Source: Sphaerisporangium krabiense
GTDB lineage: Bacteria; Actinomycetota; Actinomycetes; Streptosporangiales; Streptosporangiaceae
Direction of reading: 5' to 3'
Assembly (NCBI RefSeq): GCF_014200435.1
Contig: NZ_JACHBR010000002.1
Location: 548,501 to 612,500, forward strand
Length of the DNA stretch: 64,000 nucleotides
The notes beneath the pieces were generated by a model, which searched no databases, had not been told where the DNA came from, and saw only the letters and a program-made list of their open reading frames with translations. The position numbers were made by a program, and so were the translations under genes. Within the stretch, counting starts at the first letter, position 1. Each line of letters opens with the position of its first letter. Shown piece by piece: positions 35,428-44,802 of this stretch.

Positions 35428-36912
35428 ATGTCTGTACTTGGGTCGATGTTCCGCACGAAATCGATCGAGCGGTCGATCGAGGACACCGAGGCGCCCGAGC
35501 ACCGTCTGCGGCGCAACCTGAGCGCCCTGGACCTGACGGTGTTCGGGGTCGGGGTCATCGTCGGCACCGGCATCTTCGTGCTGACCGGGCAGGTCGCCCG
35601 GGACACCTCCGGGCCCGCCGTCGCGGTGTCGTTCGTCATCGCCGCCGTCGTCTGCGGGCTCGCGGCCCTGTGCTACGCCGAGTTCGCCTCCACGGTGCCG
35701 GTGGCCGGCTCGGCGTACACGTTCTCCTACGCCACGCTGGGCGAGTTCCCGGCGTGGATCGTCGGGTGGGACCTGATGCTGGAGATGGCGCTCGGCGGCG
35801 CCGTCGTCGCGGTCGGCTGGTCGGGGTACTTCGCCGAGCTGATGGCCAGCCTCGGCATCGACCTGCCTCCCTCCCTGGCCGGCGACCACGCCACCATCAA
35901 CGTCCCCGCCGTGGCGATCGTGCTCATCCTCACCGGCGTCCTGGTGGCGGGCATCAAGCTGTCCTCCCGGCTCAACCTCGTCGTCGTCACGATCAAGGTC
36001 GCGGTCATCCTCCTGGTCATCGTGGCCGGGCTGTTCTTCGTGAAGAGCGCGAACTTCACCCCGTTCATCCCGCCCGCGCAGCCCACCCCGGCCGTCGAAG
36101 GGCTCAAGGCGCCGCTGATCCAGTCGCTCTTCGGGCTCACCCCCGCCGCCTACGGCATGTTCGGCATCTTCTCCGGCGCGGCGATCGTCTTCTTCGCCTT
36201 CATCGGGTTCGACGTCGTCGCCACCGCGGCCGAGGAGACCAAGAGGCCCCAGCGCGACCTGCCCATCGGCATCATCGCCTCCCTCGCCATCTGCACCTTC
36301 CTGTACGTCGCGGTCTCCCTGGTCGTCGTCGGCATGCAGCCCTACGACCGGCTCAGCCGCTCGGCCCCGCTGGCCGGGGCGTTCCGCGTCGTCGGGCAGG
36401 ACTGGCTGGCGAGCATCATCAGCGTGGGCGCGCTGGCCGGGCTGACGACGGTCGTGATGATCCTCATGCTCGGCCAGAGCCGCGTGTTCTTCGCGATGAG
36501 CCGCGACAGCCTGCTGCCCCGCAACCTCGCCGCCGTCCACCCCCGGTTCGGCACGCCGTACGTCATCACGATCATCATCGGGGCCGTCACCGCGCTGCTG
36601 GCCGGGTTCATCCCCCTGTCGGCCCTGGCCGAGCTGGTCAACATCGGCACGCTGTTCGCGTTCATCCTGGTCTCGGTGGGCGTCGTCATCCTGCGCCGCA
36701 CCCGCCCCGACCTGCCCCGCGCGTTCCGCACGCCGCTCGTCCCGGTGGTGCCGATCCTCTCCGTGCTGGCCTGCCTGTACCTGATGCTGAACCTGCCGGC
36801 CGAGACCTGGCTGCGCTTCGTGCTCTGGATGCTCCTGGGCATCGCCGTCTACCTGTTCTACGGCCGGCGGCACAGCCGCGTCGAGAGCGGATCACGGGTG
36901 GCCGTCAAGTAG
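35428..36912 (+). CDS. APC family amino acid permease
   Basis: Twelve-helix APC transporter (494 aa) of the cationic amino-acid (CAT/YfnA) group. The first helix region has LTVFGVGVIVGTGIFVLTGQ with the broken-helix GTGIF substrate motif. FAFIGFDVVATAAEETKRPQ is the conserved loop of this group. ATG 35428 lies 7 bases after AGGGG; GTG 35422 would be too close. It sits between dxs and a LacI regulator on the same strand; a functional link is possible but not shown. Substrate not determinable. Confidence 0.9.
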   Translation: MSVLGSMFRTKSIERSIEDTEAPEHRLRRNLSALDLTVFGVGVIVGTGIFVLTGQVARDTSGPAVAVSFVIAAVVCGLAALCYAEFASTVPVAGSAYTFSYATLGEFPAWIVGWDLMLEMALGGAVVAVGWSGYFAELMASLGIDLPPSLAGDHATINVPAVAIVLILTGVLVAGIKLSSRLNLVVVTIKVAVILLVIVAGLFFVKSANFTPFIPPAQPTPAVEGLKAPLIQSLFGLTPAAYGMFGIFSGAAIVFFAFIGFDVVATAAEETKRPQRDLPIGIIASLAICTFLYVAVSLVVVGMQPYDRLSRSAPLAGAFRVVGQDWLASIISVGALAGLTTVVMILMLGQSRVFFAMSRDSLLPRNLAAVHPRFGTPYVITIIIGAVTALLAGFIPLSALAELVNIGTLFAFILVSVGVVILRRTRPDLPRAFRTPLVPVVPILSVLACLYLMLNLPAETWLRFVLWMLLGIAVYLFYGRRHSRVESGSRVAVK

Positions 36913-36980
36913 CGGCGCGACGCATCGGTTACCGTGCGTATGGGGGATGCGTACGGGGGGCACGGCACCGGGAGGCGGCC

Positions 36981-38075
36981 ATGACCACGCTCGAAGACGT
37001 CGCCAAGCACGCGGGGGTCTCGCTGGCCACGGCCTCGCGGGTCCTGAACGGCAGCAGCCGCCACGTGGGGGCGGACATGCGGCGCAGGGTCGAGTCCGCG
37101 GCCGCCCGGCTCGGCTACCGCGTCGACGCCACCGCGCAGACTCTGGCGCGCGGGGCCAGCAACGTCGTCGGCCTGGTCATCCAGGACCTCATCGACCCCT
37201 ACTTCTCGCTCATCGCCGACGGCGCCATCCGGGCGGCCGACCGGCACGGGATGGTCACCACCCTGGGCACCACCTACCGCGACCCCGAGCGCGAGATCGC
37301 GCTGGTGGCCACCCTGCACGCCCAGCGCGCCCGGGTGGTGCTCCTGGCCGGATCCCGCGTCGCCGACGAGGCCGTGCTGCGGCGGCAGCGCGCCGAGCTG
37401 GACGTGTACCGCTCCGCCGGGGGACGGGTCGCGGTCATCGGGCAGGACGTCCTCGGCACCGACACCGTGGCGCCGAGGAACCGCGAGGGCGCCTACGACC
37501 TGGCCGTGGCGCTGGCGGGCCTCGGACACCGCCGGTTCGCCGTGCTCGCCGGCCCGCCCGTGCTGCTGACCGCGATCGACAGGACCCGAGGGTTCTCCGA
37601 GGCGCTCGCCGACCTCGGCCTGCCGCCGCCGCTCCTGGTGCACGGCGACTTCGACCGGGACGGCGGCCGTGACGCCGCGTGCCGGCTGATGGCCATGGAC
37701 CACGGCGTCACCTGCGTGTTCGCCGTGAACGACCTCATGGCGACCGGGGCGCTGGCCGCGCTGCGCGAGTACGGCGTCCAGGTGCCGCGCGATCTCTCCC
37801 TGGCGGGGTTCGACGGCACCAGCTACCTGCGCGACCCCGTGCCGTCCCTCGCCACCGTGCGGCTGCCGCTGGCGCGCATGGGCGCGATGGCGCTCGACCT
37901 GGCCCTCACCGACGAAGACGCGCCCCGGCGGCAGCACGTCTCCGGAGAGGTGGTGCTGCGCGACAGCGTCGGCCCCCCGGCATGGGCGTCCTCCGCCGCG
38001 TACGCGCCCTCCGCGCCCGTTGAGCCCGCTAACCCGTCAGCGGCGTCGCCGGAGGCTCGTCCAGCCCGCCCTTGA
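36981..38075 (+). CDS. LacI family transcriptional regulator
   Basis: Repressor-type regulator (364 aa). The N-terminal LacI helix-turn-helix reads TLEDVAKHAGVSLATASRVL then NGSSRHVGADMRRRVESAAA, with hinge helix region GYRVDATAQTLARG. The periplasmic-binding-protein-like sensor domain (about 60-330) has VGLVIQDLIDPYFSLIADG and VFAVNDLMATGALAALREYG. GGGAGG 5 bases before ATG. The promoter side carries a tandem GCGTA(T/C)GGGGG repeat. No sugar operon adjacent, so its effector is unknown. Its last 47 bp overlap the 3' end of the converging RNase D gene. Confidence 0.92.
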   Translation: MTTLEDVAKHAGVSLATASRVLNGSSRHVGADMRRRVESAAARLGYRVDATAQTLARGASNVVGLVIQDLIDPYFSLIADGAIRAADRHGMVTTLGTTYRDPEREIALVATLHAQRARVVLLAGSRVADEAVLRRQRAELDVYRSAGGRVAVIGQDVLGTDTVAPRNREGAYDLAVALAGLGHRRFAVLAGPPVLLTAIDRTRGFSEALADLGLPPPLLVHGDFDRDGGRDAACRLMAMDHGVTCVFAVNDLMATGALAALREYGVQVPRDLSLAGFDGTSYLRDPVPSLATVRLPLARMGAMALDLALTDEDAPRRQHVSGEVVLRDSVGPPAWASSAAYAPSAPVEPANPSAASPEARPARP

Positions 38076-39300
38076 CGACGAGCCGCACCAGCGCCTTGGA
38101 CAGCGGGTGCGCCGTCAGCGCGATCTGCCACTCGCGCGCCCCGAGCTCCCGCAGCCGGGCCGACACCCCCTCGTCGCCGAGGTCGGCCGGCGGCTCCCAG
38201 GTCAGGCGGCGGATCGTCTCCGGCTGGAGCAGGTTCTCCGTGGGCATGTGGTGGGCGTCGGCGAGCGCGGCCACCGCGGCGCGGGCCGCGGCCAGGCGCT
38301 TGGCCGCGGCCGGGTCGCGGTCGGCCCAGCGGTTGGCGGGCGGCGGGCCGTCGCCGGGCCCGGTCGGCTGGGGGAGCTGCGACTCCGGCAGCGCCCGCGC
38401 CCGTCCGACGGCGTTCAGCCACTCGCGCAGATGGCGCCGCGCGCTGCGCCCGGTGAACGGCGCGATCTCGGTCAGCGCCTTGGTCGTGCGCGGCTGCTCC
38501 AGGGCGGCGGCGACGATCGCCGAGTCCGGCAGCACGCGGCCGGGGGCGAGGTCGGCGGTGCGGGCCAGCTCGTCGCGCAACGTCCACAGCTCGCGCACCA
38601 CGGCCAGCCCGCGCAGGTTGCGCACCCGGTGGATGCCGGACGTCCGCCGCCAGGGGTCGGTGCGCGGCGGCGAGGGGGGAGTGGCCAGGATCGCGGCGAA
38701 CTCCTCCTGGGCCCAGGCCAGCTTGCCGTCGGCGGCCAGCTCCTCGTGGAGCTTGTCGCGCAGCTCGACGAGCACCTCGACGTCGAGCACGGCGTAGCGG
38801 AGCCAGTCCTCGGGCAGGGGGCGCTGCGACCAGTCGGCGGCCGAGTGCCCCTTCTCCAGGCGCAGGCCGAGGACGTTCTCGACCATCGTGCCGAGGCCCA
38901 CCCGCTCGTAGCCGAGCAGGCGCCCGGCCAGCTCGGTGTCGAAGAGGGCGCGCGGGACGAAGCCCAGCTCGGCCAGGCAGGCCAGGTCCTGCGTGGCGGC
39001 GTGCAGGACGATCTCGGCGCCGGCGAGTGCCGCGTCGAGTTCGGACAGGTCGGGGCAGGAGATCGGGTCGATGAGCACGCTGCCCGCCCCGGCGCGGCGT
39101 AGCTGCACCAGGTAGGCCCGGCCGCTGTAGCGGTAGCCCGAGGCGCGCTCGGCGTCCACGGCCACCGGTCCGGTGCCGCCCGCGAACGCGCGGACGGCCG
39201 CCGCGAGCGCGGCGGCGTCCTCGATGACCGGCGGGATGCCCTCACGGGGTTCCAGAAGCGGCACTACCTCGGATGCGGGGATGATTTCGTCGTCGGTCAC
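38029..39300 (-). CDS. rnd: ribonuclease D
   Basis: 3'-5' exoribonuclease of the DEDD superfamily used in tRNA 3' maturation (423 aa). Exonuclease motifs: VAVDAERASGYRYSGRAYLV (D-x-E), HAATQDLACLAELG (middle D) and YAVLDVEVLVELRD (Y-x3-D). An HRDC domain follows (about 220-300, RGLAVVRELWTLRDELAR). The C-terminal region is a second HRDC-like helical part. The GTG start overlaps the stop of DUF3000 by four bases (GTGA), so the pair is coupled, a conserved actinobacterial arrangement. Confidence 0.94.
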   Translation of the reverse strand: MTDDEIIPASEVVPLLEPREGIPPVIEDAAALAAAVRAFAGGTGPVAVDAERASGYRYSGRAYLVQLRRAGAGSVLIDPISCPDLSELDAALAGAEIVLHAATQDLACLAELGFVPRALFDTELAGRLLGYERVGLGTMVENVLGLRLEKGHSAADWSQRPLPEDWLRYAVLDVEVLVELRDKLHEELAADGKLAWAQEEFAAILATPPSPPRTDPWRRTSGIHRVRNLRGLAVVRELWTLRDELARTADLAPGRVLPDSAIVAAALEQPRTTKALTEIAPFTGRSARRHLREWLNAVGRARALPESQLPQPTGPGDGPPPANRWADRDPAAAKRLAAARAAVAALADAHHMPTENLLQPETIRRLTWEPPADLGDEGVSARLRELGAREWQIALTAHPLSKALVRLVVKGGLDEPPATPLTG

Positions 39301-39899
39301 GTCCTGAAGGGCTCCGGGTCTTCTCGACGCGCGGACCGCGGCGGGAGGGCCGCGACGTCAGGTGGCAGGGGTGGGATGCCCGCCGCGAGGCACATCAGGT
39401 CACACCAGGCGGCGACGTGGGCCGAGAGGTCCTCCTCCAGGGGGGACCACGACGCGCGCAGCTCCAGCTCGGTGGTGATCGGATCGGCGGCCTTGTTGCC
39501 GAAGCCCTCGGACACGGCGCGGGTCACGGTGCCGCCGGCCGCGGCGTACCCGGCCCCGTGGGACTCGAGGGACTCGGTCAGCCAGCTCCACGCCACGGGC
39601 CCGAGCATCGGGTCGGAGGTGATCTCCGGCTCCATGTCGGCGCGGACGTAGGCGACCAGGCGGAACGGGCCGTCCCAGCCGCGCTGGCCGTCGGGGTCGA
39701 ACAGCATGATCAGCCGGCCGACGGCGAGCTCGTCGTCGCCGCGGTAGACCGACCCGCCGACCGCGCCGGAGTAGGGGGCCAGCCGCTGCGGCGCGGGGAT
39801 GTCCTCCAGCTCGATCTCGGGCCTGACCTCGGCGGGACGCAGGCTCGCGAGGGCCCGCCTGAACGCTGCGGGGGCCGGCGGCGCGTCACCGATGGTCAT
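39297..39899 (-). CDS. DUF3000 domain-containing protein
   Basis: 200-residue soluble protein of an actinobacterial family of unknown function. Recognisable pieces are RPEIELEDIPAPQRLAPYSG, GRLIMLFDPDGQRGWDGPFR, LVAYVRADMEPEITSDP and WCDLMCLAAGIPPLPPDVA. ATG 39899 is the family start; an upstream in-frame ATG (39959) would add a stretch without coding character. Coupled to RNase D by a 4-base overlap. Confidence 0.88.
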   Translation of the reverse strand: MTIGDAPPAPAAFRRALASLRPAEVRPEIELEDIPAPQRLAPYSGAVGGSVYRGDDELAVGRLIMLFDPDGQRGWDGPFRLVAYVRADMEPEITSDPMLGPVAWSWLTESLESHGAGYAAAGGTVTRAVSEGFGNKAADPITTELELRASWSPLEEDLSAHVAAWCDLMCLAAGIPPLPPDVAALPPRSARREDPEPFRT

Positions 39900-40701
39900 G
39901 ATGGCAGCGTAGGCCGGAACGGGTGGTGCCGGGAACAGGGGGGTATGCACGGAAAACATCGGTGGTGATCAAGCCCTCGTCACCGGGGCGCCACCACGCT
40001 CCGCACAGCTCCGGACGTGGCGTTCGTCGTGCCCGTGACGGCGGGCCGGCCACGTGGGCCGCCCGTGGCGCCGTCCGCGTTTCGCGCGATCTCCCCGTAC
40101 TCCGCGTTCCTTGTGTTCTCCGCGCATTCCGCGCACAGTGCGGTGCTCGGAGGAACTCCACATCGCGGTCATCGCCGGGCCTTTCGTCGGATCCCAAGAT
40201 CGAGAGTTCGCGCGGACAGGACTGGGCGCCGCCTGGCCGGCGCTCCCCCGCGGGCCTTGTCCGTGAACTCGAGGCTGGTCCGACGTTGACACGTCACGGC
40301 GACATTTCCCCGCAACGCGCTCGGCGTGTCCCGAAAGTGGTCACCGAATCGACGCCGCGCGGTGATTTGACGAACATTTGAACCAGCCGCGACATGATCA
40401 CGGACCTCTCGTGAGACGTACTGTACCCGCGCCTGGGAGCGGGTTGACGAGGCCAGCCCTCCGCCGCGGGCCACGACCGGGCCGTCGAACCAGACATAGT
40501 GTACGGATCGCGGCCATCATCATCATGACCGGACATCCGCCCGGGAAATATCGTTTTCGCGGCAAGCTTTGGTATGGCCGCCGGGAAGCCCGCCGCCGTC
40601 CGGGAATCCGGCCTCCGGCACCTTCGGTCTGCGTGCGCGGGCGCGCGAATGCGCACGCGGGCGGTAGGTGGGCCGGCACCCGGTCATGGCACCCTGGAGG
40701 G
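39900..40701. other. 800-bp intergenic region upstream of hemE
   Basis: No gene I can support. The hemE frame is open leftward to 40378, but that part is rich in Arg/Pro and lacks family similarity. TTGACA (40286-40291) is present without a good partner -10 element. A run of CCGCG-containing short repeats occupies about 40065-40135. No tRNA or hairpin terminator seen. Confidence 0.45.
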
Positions 40702-41739
40702 GTGAATCCCGAGACCGACGAGTCAGCCTTCATCCGCGCCTGCCGGCGACTGCCCGTGCCGCACACCCCCGTCTGGTACATGCGGCAGGCGGGCCGGTCG
40801 CTTCCCGAATACCGCGCGGTCCGCGCCGACGTGCCGATGCTCACCGCGTGCGCGACGCCGGACCTGATCGTGGAGATCACGATGCAGCCCGTGCGCAGGT
40901 ACGGCGTGGACGCGGCGATCTTCTTCAGCGACATCGTCGTGCCGCTCAAGGCCATCGGGGTCGACCTGGACATCAAGCCCGGCGTGGGCCCGGTCATCGC
41001 CGATCCGATCCGCGACCGCCAGGGGCTCGCCGCGCTGCGCCCCCTGGAGCCCGGCGACGTCCCCTACGTCACCGAGGCCGTCCAGGCGCTCGCCAAGGAG
41101 CTCGGGCCCATCCCCCTGATCGGCTTCGCGGGCGCGCCGTTCACGCTGGCGTCCTACCTCATCGAGGGCGGGCCGTCCAAGAACCACGACCACACCAAGG
41201 CCATGATGTACGGCGAGCCGGAGCTGTGGCACGCGCTCATGGAGCGCCTCACCGACATCACGGTGGCCCACCTGCGCGTGCAGGCCGACGCCGGAGCCTC
41301 GGCGCTCCAGCTCTTCGACTCCTGGGTCGGCGCGGTCGCGCCCGGCGACTACCGCGAGTTCGTCCTGCCCTACACCAGCCGCATCTTCGCGAGCCTCGCC
41401 GACCTCGACGTCCCGCGCATCCACTTCGGCGTCGGCACCGGCGAACTGCTCGGGCTGCTCGGCGAGGCCGGCGCCGACGTCGTCGGCGTCGACTGGCGCG
41501 TGCCCCTCCAGGAGGCCGCCGTGCGCGTCGGCCCCGGCAAGGCGCTGCAGGGCAACCTCGACCCCGCCGTGCTGCTCGCCCCGTGGGAGGCCATCGAGCG
41601 CCGGGCCCGCGAGGTCCTGGCCGGCGGGCGCGCGGCCGAGGGGCACGTGTTCAACCTCGGCCACGGCGTGCTGCCGAACACCGACCCCGACCGGCTCGCC
41701 CGCCTCACCGACCTCGTCCACGAGTCCACCGCCCGCTGA
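40702..41739 (+). CDS. hemE: uroporphyrinogen decarboxylase
   Basis: Decarboxylates the four acetate side chains of uroporphyrinogen III to give coproporphyrinogen III (345 aa). Both family signatures are present: [16 protein letters not shown] (active-site Arg) and [34 protein letters not shown] carries the conserved Asp. GTG 40702 directly follows a CTGGAGG ribosome site. It shares the window with cgoX (43119) and chdC (44803), the later coproporphyrin-route enzymes, though a minus-strand gene separates hemE from them. Confidence 0.96.
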   Translation: MNPETDESAFIRACRRLPVPHTPVWYMRQAGRSLPEYRAVRADVPMLTACATPDLIVEITMQPVRRYGVDAAIFFSDIVVPLKAIGVDLDIKPGVGPVIADPIRDRQGLAALRPLEPGDVPYVTEAVQALAKELGPIPLIGFAGAPFTLASYLIEGGPSKNHDHTKAMMYGEPELWHALMERLTDITVAHLRVQADAGASALQLFDSWVGAVAPGDYREFVLPYTSRIFASLADLDVPRIHFGVGTGELLGLLGEAGADVVGVDWRVPLQEAAVRVGPGKALQGNLDPAVLLAPWEAIERRAREVLAGGRAAEGHVFNLGHGVLPNTDPDRLARLTDLVHESTAR

Positions 41740-41795
41740 AGCCGCCGGACCACCCCAAGGAGGCGGGCCCGCATACCTGGGCGATCCCCCGGCCG

Positions 41796-41834
41796 CGCCG
41801 TCGGCGACCCGGCCGGGCCGAGTCGCCGACGGCG
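41796..41834. terminator. terminator hairpin between hemE and DUF4349 gene
   Basis: Perfect 13-bp stem (CGCCGTCGGCGAC / GTCGCCGACGGCG) with a 13-base GC-rich loop, between converging genes. Confidence 0.55.
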
Positions 41835-41897
41835 GCCCACTGCTCGCCGGCGGCTCGCGCGCGGGGGCCGGCCCAGGGGATCCCGCGCCGGCCGGGA

Positions 41898-42917
41898 CTA
41901 CGGGGCGGGCACCCCGGTGTCAGGCCCCGCGGCCGCCTGCTCGCGCTGGTCAGGGGAAGCGCCGTCGTCCTCGCCGCCGCGTGCGGACGCCGCCGCGCGA
42001 CGCCTGGAGGGCCGTCGCACGAGCACGACCGCGAACCACAGCGCCGCCAGCACGACGAGCCAGGGGAGCAGCGCGCCCAGCACCATCAGCGCCACCTTCG
42101 CGCTGTTCACCATGGCGCGCCAGCCGTCCCGCAGCCCGCTCAGGAAGCCCTGGTCCTCCGGCTCCGGCTCGGTGACCACGGCGGCGGGCCCGATGAGGCG
42201 CAACGTCAGCGTGGCGGCGGCCGTCTGCGCGGCCAGGGCCTTCTGGCGGGCCTGCAGCGACTCGAGGTCGGCCTCGCGGGAGGAGATCTCGCGCTCGACC
42301 GACAGGACCTCTCCGATGGTCTTGGCCTTGCCGAGCAGCGTGCGGAGCTGACCCAGGGACGCCTGCGCCGACTTCAGCCGGCTCTCGACGTCGGCGACCT
42401 GCTCGGTCACGTCCTCGGTGGTCTGGCGCAGCGACTCGCGCTCGCCGAGGTCCTTGCCGAGCTGGGCGACGACGCGCTGGTACGCGTCCGGGGGGATCTT
42501 GAAGACCAGCGTCGCGTCCCCGTGCCGTCCGGACGAGGACGACTCCTCGCTGTCCAGGCGCCCGCCCGCGGCGGTGACGATCCGCTTGGCGTTCTCGGCG
42601 GCCGCGGTGACGTCCTTGGCGCGGACCGTCATCTCGCCCGTGTAGACGATCGTCCGCGTGGGCCCGGCGATCTCCACGCCGGGGCCGGTCCCGGTGGCGG
42701 CCTTCGTCCGCCCGGCCGCGGGCTCGCGCCGGGCGGCCTCTCCCGAGCCTCCGCTCTGGTCGGCGCTCTCGACCTGGACCGCGGGCACCGGCGCCCCGGC
42801 CGGAGCCCGGTCGCTGGTGGCGATGGAGCCGCGGTCGCCGCCGCCGCAGCCCGACAGCAGGAGGCCGGCCACCACGAAGGCCGCCGGCAGCGCCGTGCGG
42901 CACCGTAATCTGCTCAT
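41898..42917 (-). CDS. DUF4349 domain-containing lipoprotein
   Basis: 339 residues. Lipoprotein signal with lipobox LLLSGCGGG. A Gly/Ala/Ser-rich linker leads to the DUF4349 core (about 85-290): RTIVYTGEMTVRAKDVTAAA, SSGRHGDATLVFKIPPDAYQ and a long coiled coil (about 150-215, ESRLKSAQASLGQLRTLLGK...SREADLESLQARQKALAAQ). A C-terminal membrane helix (LMVLGALLPWLVVLAALWFA) and basic cytosolic tail follow. So the protein is anchored at both ends. Function of the family unknown; envelope-associated. Confidence 0.88.
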   Translation of the reverse strand: MSRLRCRTALPAAFVVAGLLLSGCGGGDRGSIATSDRAPAGAPVPAVQVESADQSGGSGEAARREPAAGRTKAATGTGPGVEIAGPTRTIVYTGEMTVRAKDVTAAAENAKRIVTAAGGRLDSEESSSSGRHGDATLVFKIPPDAYQRVVAQLGKDLGERESLRQTTEDVTEQVADVESRLKSAQASLGQLRTLLGKAKTIGEVLSVEREISSREADLESLQARQKALAAQTAAATLTLRLIGPAAVVTEPEPEDQGFLSGLRDGWRAMVNSAKVALMVLGALLPWLVVLAALWFAVVLVRRPSRRRAAASARGGEDDGASPDQREQAAAGPDTGVPAP

Positions 42918-43026
42918 GCCTTGTTGACGGGCGCGGAGTGCCCCTGGTTGGGCGGCGCGCGTCACAATGCCGTCACGGTCCCCGGCGCCCGGGCCGCGGG
43001 GCCGTTCGTGGCCCGGTGGGGACGGC

Positions 43027-43078
43027 CGTCCACAGGCCCGGCCGGATCGGGACGCGTCGTCCACAGCAGGCCCGGCCG
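43027..43078. repeat. short direct repeat with DnaA-box-like cores
   Basis: Two copies 31 bp apart share CGTCCACAG followed by GGCCCGGCCG. TCCACA recalls the DnaA box (TTGTCCACA), but the first two bases differ in both copies. Located between divergent DUF4349 and cgoX. Confidence 0.4.
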
Positions 43079-43118
43079 CCGCGCGGGGCGGCGACGCCGG
43101 CGGGTAACGTCTTGGGGC

Positions 43119-44588
43119 ATGGAAGGCACTCGGCGGCACGTCGTGATCGTGGGCGGGGGAATCGCGGGTCTGGCGGCGGCGTGGCATCTGCGCCAGGAGG
43201 GCGACGGCCTCGCCGTCACCGTCCTCGACGGCGCCCCGCGGATCGGCGGCAAGCTCCGCGTCTCCGAGATCGCGGGCGTCCCCGTCGACGAGGGAGCCGA
43301 GGCCATGCTCGCCCGCCGCCCCGAGGGCCGCGAGCTCGCCCGCGCCGCCGGGCTGGGCGACGAGCTGGTCCACCCCGCGTCCGTCGGCGCCGCCGTCTGG
43401 AGCAGGGGCGCGCTGCGCGCCATGCCGAAGGGCCAGGTCATGGGCGTCCCCGCCGACCTCGGTGAGCTGGCCCGCTCGGGCATCCTCTCCCCGGCCGGCC
43501 TCGCCCGCGTCCCCGCCGACCAGATCCTCCCGGCCACGCTCATCACCTCCGACGTCTCCGTGGCCGCCTACATCCGGGCCCGCATGGGCGGCGAGGTCGT
43601 CGACCGCCTGGTCGAGCCGCTGCTCGGCGGCGTGTACGCGGGCCGCTCCGAGTCCCTCTCACTGGACGCGACCATGCCGCACGTCGCGGCCGTGGCCCGC
43701 ACCGAGCGATCCCTGCTGAAGGGCGCCCGCGCCATCGTCGGCGACGCGCCCAAGGACGCCGGTCCGGTCTTCACGACGCTCAAGGGGGGCCTCGGCGGCC
43801 TGCCCGAGGCCGTCGCCCGCGCCTCGGGCGCCGAGATCAGGACCGGCGTCATGGTGCGCGAGCTGCGGCGCACGGCCGAGGGCTGGCGCCTGGTGACCGG
43901 CCCTACCAGGGCGCCCGAGACGATCGAGGCCGACGCCGTGGTGGTCGCGGTCCCGGCGCCCGCCGCGGGCCGGCTGCTCGCCTCCGACGTCCCCAAGGCC
44001 GCCGCCGAGCTCTCCCGCGTCGAGTACGCCAGCATGGCGATCGTCACCCTGGCCTACCCGCGCGCCGCGTTCCCCGAGCCGCCCTCCGGCAGCGGCTACC
44101 TGGTGCCGCCGGTCGAGGGCCGTCCCGTCAAGGCCGTCACGTTCAGCACGGTCAAGTGGCCTCATCTCGCCGAGGCCGATCCCGGCGTGCTGGTCCTGCG
44201 CTGCTCGATCGGCCGCCTCGGCGAGGAGTTCATGCTCCAGCGCGACGACGACGAGCTGGTGGCGCTCGCGATGAACGAGATGGCCGAGATCATGGGCGTG
44301 CGCGGCCTTCCCCTCGACACCCGGGTCACCCGATGGGGCGGCGCCCTGCCGCAGTACGAGGTCGGCCACCTGGACCGGGTGGCCCGCGTCCGGGCGGCCG
44401 TCGCGGTCCAGCCGGGCCTGGCCGTCTGCGGGGCCGCCTACGACGGCCTCGGGGTCCCCGCCTGCGTCGCCTCGGCCCGCGCCGCGGCGGCGAGCGTCCT
44501 CGCCTACTTCGCCGACCACCACGACGAACGAACCGGGCGCCGGCCGCGACACCGGGACCAGATCAAGCCCGCCCCCGGCCCCCACTGA
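43119..44588 (+). CDS. cgoX: coproporphyrinogen III / protoporphyrinogen oxidase (HemY-type)
   Basis: FAD-dependent oxidase of the HemY/CgoX family (489 aa). In actinobacteria it oxidises coproporphyrinogen III to coproporphyrin III. The N-terminal dinucleotide motif VVIVGGGIAGLAAAWHLRQE, LDGAPRIGGKLRVSE and GAEAMLARRPEG are followed by the characteristic RLVEPLLGGVYAGRSESLSL and TLKGGLGGLPEAVA. The C-terminal FAD-contact GAAYDGLGVPACVASARAAA is intact. The chdC gene downstream confirms the coproporphyrin-dependent route. Confidence 0.93.
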   Translation: MEGTRRHVVIVGGGIAGLAAAWHLRQEGDGLAVTVLDGAPRIGGKLRVSEIAGVPVDEGAEAMLARRPEGRELARAAGLGDELVHPASVGAAVWSRGALRAMPKGQVMGVPADLGELARSGILSPAGLARVPADQILPATLITSDVSVAAYIRARMGGEVVDRLVEPLLGGVYAGRSESLSLDATMPHVAAVARTERSLLKGARAIVGDAPKDAGPVFTTLKGGLGGLPEAVARASGAEIRTGVMVRELRRTAEGWRLVTGPTRAPETIEADAVVVAVPAPAAGRLLASDVPKAAAELSRVEYASMAIVTLAYPRAAFPEPPSGSGYLVPPVEGRPVKAVTFSTVKWPHLAEADPGVLVLRCSIGRLGEEFMLQRDDDELVALAMNEMAEIMGVRGLPLDTRVTRWGGALPQYEVGHLDRVARVRAAVAVQPGLAVCGAAYDGLGVPACVASARAAAASVLAYFADHHDERTGRRPRHRDQIKPAPGPH

Positions 44589-44802
44589 CCCAACGCCCCC
44601 CACATCACCCGCCACCGGCCCGCCCCTTACCGGCTGGACACCGCCCCACCCCTCACCAGCCGGACACGTCGCCTCCTCACCGGACCGGGGGCGTGGCGAA
44701 GGGTTCCGGGGGCGGTCTGGGGGAGGGGGCGGGACGGAGTGGTGCGGGCGGGTGGTTGGGTTGTGGTAGGAGCAGTGTTCTGATGGAAGGCGAGTGCGTT
44801 CA
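44589..44802. other. strand-asymmetric region with G-quadruplex motif before chdC
   Basis: The first half (to about 44690) is C-rich on the plus strand and the second half G-rich. At 44708-44733 four G-runs (5, 5, 5 and 3) are spaced by 6, 1 and 1 bases, fitting a G-quadruplex on the coding strand 70-95 bp before chdC. Confidence 0.5.

Noticed and set aside
33579-38075. Plus-strand open frame of almost 1,500 codons spanning dxs, the permease and LacI
   Set aside because: Only its last part (from ATG 36981) is coding: the LacI regulator. The rest is an Arg/Pro-rich shadow of dxs and the permease, produced by high GC.
40378-40701. N-terminal extension of hemE
   Set aside because: The added residues are Arg/Pro-rich without family similarity; GTG 40702 has a ribosome site and gives the normal family start.
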